Source of the DNA: Steromphala cineraria
Taxonomy: Eukaryota > Mollusca > Gastropoda > Trochida > Trochidae
Reading direction: 5' to 3'
DNA: 64,000 nt
NCBI GenBank assembly: GCA_916613615.1
Contig: OU744732.1
Coordinates: forward strand, 59,347,227-59,411,226
Position 1 is the stretch's first letter; every line of letters begins with the position of its first letter. The position numbers were made by a program, and so were the translations under genes. Positions 41,254 to 51,400 of this stretch are shown piece by piece. The notes beneath the pieces are model-generated. The model worked only from the letters and a program-made list of their open reading frames with translations, did not search any database and was not told the DNA's origin.

Positions 41254-41358
41254 TGCAACGTGGTTTATTTTGCAGTCCCTGAAAGTAGTACGATATTAAG
41301 GCAATAATTTCGCACAAAGTTAGTATTAAGAAAGTAAAAACTCATATTGGTACAAACA

Positions 41359-41574
41359 GTAATGATAATAATAGTAATAATAAAAGTCTATTTGTAATTC
41401 GCCTTTTCATGATTTTACAACACCCCAAGAATAGTACTTTTGATGCCGCTGTTCAGCAATTCGCGCGACCATATAGATACATACATTCTTGCATTCAAGT
41501 ACAATTTTGTACGGCTGGGTTGTCTGAGTGCAGTGTGGATGAAGTGCCTTGCCAAGGCATATAACACAGAAAAA

Positions 41575-41605
<31 letters not shown>

Positions 41606-41700
41606 ATATTTAATTCTTTCACTGGGATTCGAAGTCGTGCCTTTGGTGTGAGAGGCCAACATTATAACAACTACACACTGTGTTCAAAGTACAAACTACA
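41359..41700 (-). mobile_element. tRNA-derived SINE, diverged copy with (TA)n
   Basis: Inverted relative of the SINE at 27056. On the minus strand it has box B-like TTCGAATCCC (41624-41633), the central domain CTTGGCAAGGCACTTCATCC, a TATGGTCGCGCGA stretch, and a (TTA)n tail at 41359-41386. A (TA)n microsatellite has grown at 41576-41601. It lies just upstream of gene A. Confidence 0.75.
41576..41601. repeat. (TA)n microsatellite
   Basis: A pure TA run of about 13 units inside the SINE. The short ORFs with poly-Ile/Tyr on either strand here are artefacts of this run. Confidence 0.9.
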
Positions 41701-42793
41701 AAACAATACCAGCTTTCACCTAGTAACGTTAGTGATTAGGGAGGAATTCGAAAGAATAAAAGTGATAGGGGTCTTTATTTATTACAATGTACCTAATTGT
41801 GGAAACTTCGGTGTTGACTGCTATACGCTTGTATAGTATATCTAAACAATGTTGATGTACAATATCTAAGATTCATAATTCCCGACCCATAGTGAAACGT
41901 CATATGTTATTAACGTGTTAATAACATGTTATTAACGACTTGATTGCTTTTCATACAATATGTGGCGTTTCGCACACTTATTTACTTCTATTCTATCATC
42001 ACAGATAACGCTCAAGTAATTACATCTTTATCTTATGTTTATGTTCTTAAAGGACCAACAGACGTTCATAAGTCATCAATTCAGCAACAAAATCATGACA
42101 AATCCTTCATGTCAATGCAAAACGTGTATTCATTGGCTGAAATTTTCAAAAGGTTTTGGTGCTCATTTTTGCATTAATGGGATGCGTCGGTAACCAGGTC
42201 AGTGGTCTTACTAGAAAAAGGGTTTGATTAGCAGTTTATGGCTTTAGTTACCTCTAAGGGCAGAGAATGGTTTTCAATCAGACAAAACAGGTTGTTATTT
42301 TGAGGACAGCAACTGTTTGTGTTGTTAGTTTAACTATTTATTTGCAGGTGAAAGTGCACAGTCAAAGCTGCCTGTCACGGTAATTATGAATCAAGCATCC
42401 AGCTTCTTTGAATGTTTCGCTCTGATTTCAATGAGATTGCTGCTGACTAGACATTGCATCATAGACTTCATAGATTCAAGGTTAAACTTTGCAGCAAAGT
42501 TTAAATCAAATATGGTCAATCTGGTACATGTTAAATAATTTGTGATTCTTTTTTAAAATGAACCAATTCACGCAAGTACATGTACCTAAATTTAATGTTA
42601 ATACCTAGCTATTGTTTATGATTTATTTTCAGTTAACTCTGAACGTTTCAATTAATAAGCCGTTAAGAGGTTGAATATACTCACTGTTATCAGCATGTAG
42701 AAGCTAATACTTTACCTTACATTCCTTTGTTGTTAAATTCATGTTGACAACTTTTAAGGTCAAGACATGAACAAATCTGATAGATAGTGTTAA

Positions 42794-43030
42794 AGGGGCA
42801 GAAGGACGTTTTAGGGGCAATATGAGGTGATGTCAGGAAAATGAAAATTAATGGTTTCAACTGAAAGAAATTTTTTTTAAACTAAATGGAGCAGAAATAT
42901 GGCGATTCCTTTTTCTTACAAAAAATGAACCGAAAGTTCACACAAAATGGCCACACTAGGATTTTAGGTGAATTTTCATACTTTGTCCTCTGACTATGGA
43001 TGATTGCATCTTTATTAAACAAATTTTGTA
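42794..43030 (-). mobile_element. 350-bp MITE, copy 7, truncated
   Basis: Has TTAA and the AGGGGCAGAAGGACGTTTT terminus, then family sequence with internal deletions, for example CTTTGTCCTCTGACTATGGA near 42981-43000. The other terminus is missing; sequence after about 43030 is LINE-related, so the element may have been cut by that insertion. Confidence 0.65.
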
Positions 43031-43059
43031 ACCTTTTTTTTTTTGATGACATATACTAT

Positions 43060-43880
43060 ATGCTGTGTCGCGTATAACAAAACAATTTTTGGTCTGATCC
43101 CTCACCCATTAGCAACTTGCCTATACATTCCCCTTGGACTGATCTTAATAAACCTTTTAAAGGCTCAAGATTATTTTACGATATACGTCATGTAAGTTTC
43201 CAACAGTATGTAATAAATGGGAAGATGGACTTAATGACTTTATCAATTGGAAGACAGTATTTTTGAAATATAGACAAGCAACCAAAGACACAAAACTTCC
43301 AATACAGGTTTATCCATAGAGCTATATGACATTTGTACTAAACGAGATTTGTTAAAAAATGAAACTATGTTCAACATGTGCTTTGATTGAGAATATTTAT
43401 CATGTATACATTGAATGTCCAAATGTTAAACGTTTCTGGAACGAATTCACTTAATTTGTCATTAGAGTTGTAAGTATAACATTTGCATTTTCCGACCAAG
43501 ACATACATTTTTGTGCGAATAGTAACCACCTGTTGAACAACATGATGCTTTTAGCAAAACGACAGATTTTTGTTATGAACATTAAAGGTTTGAAACCAAG
43601 CTTTACATTATTTAAAGGCATTTTGAAGGATGTATTTATCATCGAAAAATATATTGCTAGAAAATATGTCAACATGAATCTTTGAGGATTTCATCTCAAA
43701 CTATTGATCACAATTGATACCAATGTTCACCTTTTTTTGTTACTTATTTCCAAGTACTCATTGTAAAAAGTGTATATTGTTGCCATTGTTCATCCAGTTA
43801 TCTCATAGCTATCTCACTGTACATTACAAAACAAAATTGATTGTATCAAAAAGAAAGTGAATAAAACACTTTCAAAAAAA
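43060..43880 (+). mobile_element. LINE 3' end (L1/Tx1-like), inactive
   Basis: Broken plus-strand frames encode KWEDGLNDFINWKTVFLKYR, then an FQYRFIHR segment. A final run reads FSDQDIHFCANSNHLLNNMM, then LLAKRQIFV, and stops near 43685. This layout matches the C-terminal part after the reverse transcriptase of L1/Tx1-type LINEs. Frameshifts and stops make it dead, and only the 3' part is present. The rest of 43.9-45.4 kb shows nothing I recognise. Confidence 0.65.
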
Positions 43881-45333
43881 CAATGTGGTTTATCAATCAT
43901 CGGTGTTTAGATACATGTATGTTATTTACATAATTGCTATTAAAGTTAATTTGCATTTCAAAAATATTTATTATAAAAATGATAATACGTTCGATACATA
44001 AAGTCATTTCTATATGCTGACAAAAGACAATTAACAGGTTGAATAGATTTGGTTTGATATAACTTACACCTTTAAGGCGATATCATGCCGGATGCACACG
44101 TAAAATCTCAGAAAAGTTTCTTAAAAAGGAAATTTCCAATCGATATCTGATATTATCAGCTTGATACTGATATTGTGATATTGCAATATCAACAGAAAAT
44201 AACATATGTCGACACATGTTACCTCAAATTCCAACTGCTGTTATATATTTTAATCACTACTTCTTGAATACTTTACAATATAAAATTCTATATGAAAGTT
44301 GTAATATTTATGTAAAACTTAATAAATATAAAAGATCACATGAATATGGGATTTTTGTATGAATCAATTTATTATTATCTTTTTTAATGATAAAATGTAA
44401 CAAAAAGAGGAAAATGTGATAAATATTTGCGCTAAATTAGTACTGAAATATATAATTATCATCAATTTTGAATAACAGAAAATATTCACGACAACCAATA
44501 CCAATTAACTGGTGGCGTTTTCAGTGGATCAATTACTAAATTTTATGTGCAAAATTGTAACAAAACAAGACTTTCTGATAGGGTGTACAATGTACAATAG
44601 ATAAACTTAGATTTCATGGTATTGATACATGTATCTGGAATATATGATATGAAACTGGAATTCCTTAAAAGCTTTATATGTTGAATATTATATAAGATAT
44701 AAAATATTATATATAAAGAGATTGAGTAGAAATCTACATGGATATAACTGGTAAACAGTAAAAATAACAAAAATTGAAATGGAAGCATATATACATGATC
44801 ACTTGCCATAGTGTCCATTTACATGTGTTATTGCGCACTGAAAGTACCTAATCCTAGACAATTTATCATGGCGTCAAAGAGAACAGAGGCGGGATTTCAT
44901 CAAATATCCAATACGAAGCGTCAATAAAATCCTAGTATAAAGCCGAATATGCTCGATGAAACGGTTTGCTCCCTGATGTACTATACTATTGTTTAAGACA
45001 AGATAGAAAAGTTCAGTTCCAACATCAATATGATATATATTGAATATACTTTGGAAGACATTGTGCATAAGTTGTGTCGTGTATTTGTAAAAATGGAAAC
45101 AATTACATGTATTCAAACTGCGAATAACCATAATTTCATCTCTCTCAGGGATTGTCCTACTCAACAATCAATGCAGTTAAACAGATGAGATTTTTAAAGA
45201 GTGATATATGTCAAAGTATAAAAAGAAAACTGTAATGATAAAAGAATCTGATTATTATTGTATTCAAACATGCTTTTTTATTATAGTTCATGTCACAATG
45301 TACATTCCGAATTCTATGTAAATGATTAACAAT

Positions 45334-45339
45334 TTTATT
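45334..45339 (-). promoter_or_regulatory. Candidate poly(A) signal of gene B
   Basis: AATAAA on the minus strand, about 100 bases beyond the gene B stop codon at 45437-45439. Another AATAAA-like site lies a little further on, near 45275. Confidence 0.4.
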
Positions 45340-45436
45340 CTTCTAGTATCACCTTTAAGCAAAGTGTTTCCTGGATACGTTCCCAAACTAGGAGAGGGAC
45401 CTTGCACTTTTGTAGAATATGAATCCTTCCATGCTT

Positions 45437-48400
45437 TCAAATGCTGTTGATAACATTTATATCAGGTTCATCTCTCATATTGAACAAGGCGACATGGACT
45501 TGATTAATATCGGCGTTATCTTCACTTAGTGTGTCGGCTTTTGCAGTAACCTCCATTTTGTTATGATCCTGAACCTGGCTTGCAAGAGACTGGAATGGTA
45601 GAATCATTATAAGTAAGCCTGATAAGGCATGACCGTTAGAGATAATCAATTACACCTTTAAAATATATCTATCATTCAACCCTTCAACCTTACAGGCAAT
45701 TGGGAAATCTGGCTACTATATCACCTTGTATCTCGTTTCTTACGGGCGAAGTTTATCAACATGGAACACCATGATATGGCCATTGTAAGAAAATCATTGC
45801 CTACAAATTTCTATCATAATATTACATTAAAACTCTGACACATTTCTATCACAAAAATGAATGCATGTGCCACTTTTAAACTATAAATACAGCGTTTCAT
45901 TGAATGATAGATTGAAGTCAATGTGTTTTAGTGATTCCGAGATTTCCTTGACGTCTTATCATTAGGAGACAATCTACAATTGTCTGAGTTGTATGGTTTG
46001 TTTGAGATAAACCAAAATTTTGTGAACAAATGAATAACTTTGTAAATGATTCAAATAATGCCTTGAAACATATACCCAACAATTACCTTATTATCTTCAA
46101 ACTCCTGGTTACATCTGAGGATTCTCCTGAGAGATTGCGGCAAACAACAGAAGAGTCTGTCAAACAGTGGAATCAGGTACTTGCTGTCTATGTCTCCCAC
46201 ACTGTTCATACCTGGAAAAAATCATTGTAAAAAGTGAAATAACTACCACAATTTTGTATTTTGACAATAAGACAGCAAGTTATACAATTAAACAGAAAAC
46301 TCTGCAATGCAGCTGGATTTGTATAAAATGTGCAAAATTGGAGTTAAGTTTAAGGTGCTTCATAGTCGCTCCCTGTTTGTGTATCAAATTGCCACAAAAT
46401 ATTTGAGAACATGTTATTTCTTTTGCAGTTAATATAATACTTTAATTGATGCATTGTAGTCTGGTTCTTATAGCAAAATCATCAGTATAACTTAACACGG
46501 TAGGGGAGACCGGAGCAGGCACGGCCCCGGGGCATGTTCGTCTTTTCGCTGTAATGTTTAACTTAAATTGGTAATTCCTAAACGACAACATGACCTTACT
46601 CCCACACTGACTTTAAAATGGTGACAGTCCGACATGTTCTTTACAAGCTGTGGAAGAAAACCCGTTTTTCATCTAGTTGAATAAAGTAATCGACTTCAGT
46701 TCACTATGGTTTTGACAAATATTGACTATGTTTAGGAATATGTTCTAAAGTGAGCATAAACCAACATGCCGAGACATTATAGTTATCGACTGAATCTCAC
46801 GTGCAATCTCCCATGAACACCCGTCTCGAAGTCGATAAAAAATTTACACGCTCACTTCATTGACTGCGACGATGGAAGAAGGAGATGACATTCTCAGTCA
46901 GGCGTTACAAGAAGCCGAGATTAAATTGGAAGATGATTTTGAGAAATCGCAGCTTACCCAGCAAAAATACATCGTAGAAACAGGTAAGAAGAGGCATATT
47001 GTTTGCGTACAAAATTTAACTAGTAGTGCTTATTAACGTGGTGAAAATTTTTAACACGCCGATTTTACATAAAAACAGATTTTATAGTGTGTTTGTTCAC
47101 TGGCTTATAAACAGTTTTTAAGTAAATGCATAGACAATTAAGACAGTAGACATTCGCTTGTTTCTATATAGGATTCATGTTTTAAGGGTGTGAATGATTT
47201 GACTTTTCTTTTATTACTAGAACCAGTAACTGATTCTGACAGTTGTCTGGATGCTTTGTTGGACATCATGGCGCACAATGACATTACAGGTATGTAGGTA
47301 GTTTATAAATTTTACATTTAGGTTGGTTATTTCTCGAATAAGACACACGTGTTTAATAACTGAAATATTGTTCAAAACACGTAAAACACCAACTCACTCA
47401 CTCCAACAATACAGTTGCAATTGTAAGCTTCTCTTCTGGCAGAGAACGTGTTGTCATTTTGCGATAATCGGTAATATGCTTCTAGAACCTATTGCTTTGC
47501 CGAAATATGACTGAACTGTTAGTTTTACCATTTGACCCCTTTTTCAGACTCTCAGTGCCAGGCTATTGAGGATGCGGTGGACATTTCTAATATGGGCGGG
47601 TCTCACGGACCATCTGAAGTTGGAGCTCACGCAATCTGGCAGAAGCCAGGTATGGAAAATTATTATATATTATATTCGACGTTGGGTAATCGATATTTTG
47701 ACAGGGTCGTGTATTGTATATTGATATTATGTTTCACCTCAAAGTTATATTTAGAATAACCAAAAGAAGACAAAATAAATAAGGCTGATTGGAAAAATTA
47801 AATTTCTATATAATTAGTGGAATTTCCCATTTTAAATCTTCAACAAAATAAATGAACGCCAAACACAATTTTGTTTCCATTTCCTTATTGAGTAATTGAA
47901 CCTTGAAAAAATCTGTTAAATGATATTATGAGCACTCTATATCAACACAAACATGTACATTGAACTGGCAGAATAATATATCTCATGAGTGAAAGTTGTG
48001 TTTTACTGTAAGGGAATAAGGGTGGGTGAGACATGTTATAAGAGCCCAGCAGGGGTGACAATGTAGTTTACACGACACGTTTGACAACCCTTGGTTACAT
48101 TCAGGGTTCAATTACTAGTATAGTTTTCAAAATGTAGAAAGTGATAACCGATTAGTTAAAGACATTGTTTGATTTCAGCATCTCATCTTTGCACACTTTT
48201 TACTTAAATTGATAAATTACACGATGCTGAAAACAATAACTTTTTTATTTTCTCTTACTAAGCTAAGAAGGCACAGTCGCACATAAATTTGACTAAAATA
48301 CAAACAAAGCACAGGTAATTAATATCTTTTTATATATTACTTCCCTCACGAACTCAAGTAATCTAGCATAAACATTATTTGGAAATATAACGTATTCATG

Positions 48401-51400
48401 TTATAAAGTTGATTGTAAGAGAGTTTCGAAATAAATAATACAACGTTGCATTTATTCCGCATTAAGTATGATATCGCCAATATTTAAATTGGCAAACAAT
48501 CTCGATGACCAAAAACAGCAGCAGCTAAAATCAATTCAACATTTCTTCAATTGTTCTTTGTTACTAGATTAAGATATTTTCAAAATTGGGAATACAGGTT
48601 AGCAGGTGAATTTTTAAGGATAATTAGTGTTTTATTCTATCGATAGGTGGCTATGGTAAGTGCATATGTCATCATTTTCCCTCAGTAGCCAATGTAAGAG
48701 CGAAAATAGGTGCCTTTAAACGGTTCCAATCCTCCAGTGCATCAAAGCATTCATCATTTAGCGATTTGTTTTTGTCGAAATCCATATATCATAAGATATT
48801 TGAATGTAACGATTACACTATTTTTCCAGGTGAAACTAGAAGCGTGCTAAACACTAAGGACACATCTACTGATTGTACTACAGAGAAAGGTAATGATAAA
48901 GACTTAATAATGAATGTTGTTAAGACCAACTTGTTCTGTTATGAATGCTCTTTTATTGCATGTGCATTTAAATCTCTTCAAAATGGTCTTAAGGACTTCT
49001 CAGCATTTCATTATAGAACTGGATTAGAACATCTAAGGCTCTTCGTCCATCATGTCGTAAACAACTTTTATTATATGCTAAGCGGTGAGAGACTGAGTTT
49101 TCTCAGTTCTAGAAAAGTGTTCTCGCCACTGAGTGTGATATCACTTTTTCAAGTCAGTGAAAATATCACAGAGGGGATGACGTCATGTGTACAATGGTTT
49201 GACGTCACTTCTACAATCAACGTGACGTCATCGCCGTCGCTAAGTTACGCCCAACAATGGCATGACGTCGCCAGAAAACTCTCGAGTCAAAGCCTTTTTG
49301 ACAATTATTACCAAATTTTCGACCACGGAGGCATATAATAAACAGAATATCTTTTGTTTTGAGTGTGATATCACATATCTCTCATCTCGTGACGGGGTAA
49401 AGCCTATATTTTCACTCGTGGCTGCGCCACTCGTAAAAATACTGGCTCTACCCCGTCACTCGATGAGAGATAAGTGATATCACACTCAAAACAAAAGATA
49501 TCCTCTATATAATACCTAAATACATATTCCATTATCTTCTGTTATGTTGCAGAACCGGAGAGGAGGTTCATCCAGGTTTCTGATGCAATGATTACAGATC
49601 ATGGAAAGGCATTTGTACCACCTAACACGTTGAGGAAGAACAAATGGTCCTTAAACGTGTTTTCAAAATGGAGACAAGAATTCCTTGCTGACGCCATGAA
49701 TTCAAAAGGCGAGTGTGGTGAAGCTTACAACATTGTCAAAGACAATCAACGTGAGATACACAAAATGTCGGACAATGAACTTACGACTGTCTTGTGTATC
49801 TTTATAATTGCCCTCAAAAAGGAAAACGGGGATCACTATCCAGGGGAAAGTGTCTTATCTATTTTGTGTTGGATACAACGTCATTTGAGACACCAGGGTA
49901 GAGAGTTGGATTTTTTTAATGATCCAGTTTTTTCAAGACTGAAGCAGACCATCAATAACGTTATGTAAGAGAAATGAAAACGAGGCGTTGGTATTCAAAG
50001 GAGACAAGCCGAGGTAATCGGCAATGATCGTGAAGCTATCCTTTGGAGCAAAGGATTGTTAGGCTCATCAACTCCACAGGATCTGGTCGATACATTGTTC
50101 TGGATAATAGGCATGAACTTTGGATTGAGGGGTGAAGAAGAACACCGTAGGTTGACTTCCAGAAATTTTGAGGTGAAATCCGATAGTGATGGTCAGAAGT
50201 ACTTGCAGTATACAGAAACAGTATCGAAAACTTACAGGGGTGGTTTGAAGCACCGCAAAGTAGATCCTCATAGTGCTCGAGCATACGAGAATGAAGACTC
50301 CAAACGGTGCCCTGTGAAACTTTTCGAACTTTATTCCAGCCACCTTGCAAAAGAAAGAGATGAAGACCTGTTCTATTTTAGACCTTTAGCTAATCCAAAG
50401 GGGGAAGTTTGGTATTCCAAGCAGGGTATTGGACATAACAATTTAGATACTGTTGTCAGGAGGCTCATGAGCAGTGCTGGATTAGAAGGGTACTTCACTA
50501 ATCACTCACTGAGAGCGTCTACAGCAACCAGACTCTACAACGCTGGCATGGGTAATCAAATTGTGAAAGAACAAACAGGTCACAGGAGCCTGGCAGTCGA
50601 AAACTACAAGCGCACATCAGATACTCAAAAGCGACAGGTATCAAAAATCTTGCAGGGGGAAGTACATGTACAAAATGAAAACGAAAAAAAAGCAAGAATG
50701 GATTTCAACCCACTTGATCATGGTGAAACCGAGAGTGAAATCAAGCGTGGCTTCGTCTTTGAAAATTGTTCAAACAAAACAATAAACAAGTATTATTGAA
50801 GGACAGTTTGTTTTGTTTCTATTGTCTATCAATTTTAATATCCATAGATAAGTGAAATTATTCGGTTGTTGTTCATGGTGAAGTGTTCATGGTGAAGTGT
50901 TCATGGTGAAGTATTCATGAGATGAACACCAGTTTCACCAGGAGAACAGGTTGATATGTAAAATGAATTACTCGCCCAGTCAATGAAGTTAGTGTGTAAA
51001 TATATGTAACCAACAAGTTATTTTGGTTCGAGGTCTGTGTATTTTCACAGTATAGAAAAAAGAGCAACCGTGGTTTTTTGGGGTACAACTGTATGTTCGG
51101 TCATTACAGGCGGGGCACATTCGGCCGTGAGGACGGTCAAAAAAATTTTAAGGTCCTCCTCGAAACCATTTTTTTAAAGGTCATCCTCCTCAAAAGGACC
51201 CTCTTGAAGGTTCTTGAATAGTAGGCTCCTCTTCTCTTCCTCTTACGAATTGTTTTCGTAATAGAAAGTTAACTGAGTCCAGATCGTTATAAAATATGTT
51301 TTTGTAAAGTAATGTAGTTTTTTTTTCTGTCCTAAATATCGAATACTACGAGAAGCATCTTATCTCACTTCAATTGTTGTAGGCTGAACATGTTTTGATT

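Larger units (their letters stand above)
46872..50799 (+). pseudogene. DUF3504/Crypton-type tyrosine recombinase, two in-frame stops
   Basis: Exons 46872-46983, 47221-47289, 47548-47649, 48830-48889 and 49553-50799, all joined in phase 1 with good GT/AG borders. The first four encode an acidic N-terminus (MEEGDDILSQALQEAEIKLE...). Exon 5 encodes the domain found in KIAA1958, QRICH1 and ZMYM2-4, genes derived from Cryptons. It has KWRQEFLADAM, an SILCWIQRHLR core-binding part, then the catalytic part: Arg in NFGLRGEEEH (50128-50130), His and Arg in NHSLRAS (50503-50505, 50512-50514), His in TGHRSL (50581-50583) and Tyr in NYKRTS (50605-50607). TAA (49966-49968) and TGA (49975-49977) interrupt an otherwise open frame at the linker between the two parts. 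The frame is the same on both sides, so two nonsense changes are the simplest reading. A 36-base removal from a GTAAGA at 49965 to AG at 50000 would restore the frame but is very short for an animal intron. Confidence 0.8.

Noticed and set aside
49966..49977. Stop-codon reassignment or programmed readthrough
   Set aside because: The two stops differ (TAA, TGA), no other gene here uses them as sense codons, and no stimulatory structure is evident. Inactivation is simpler.
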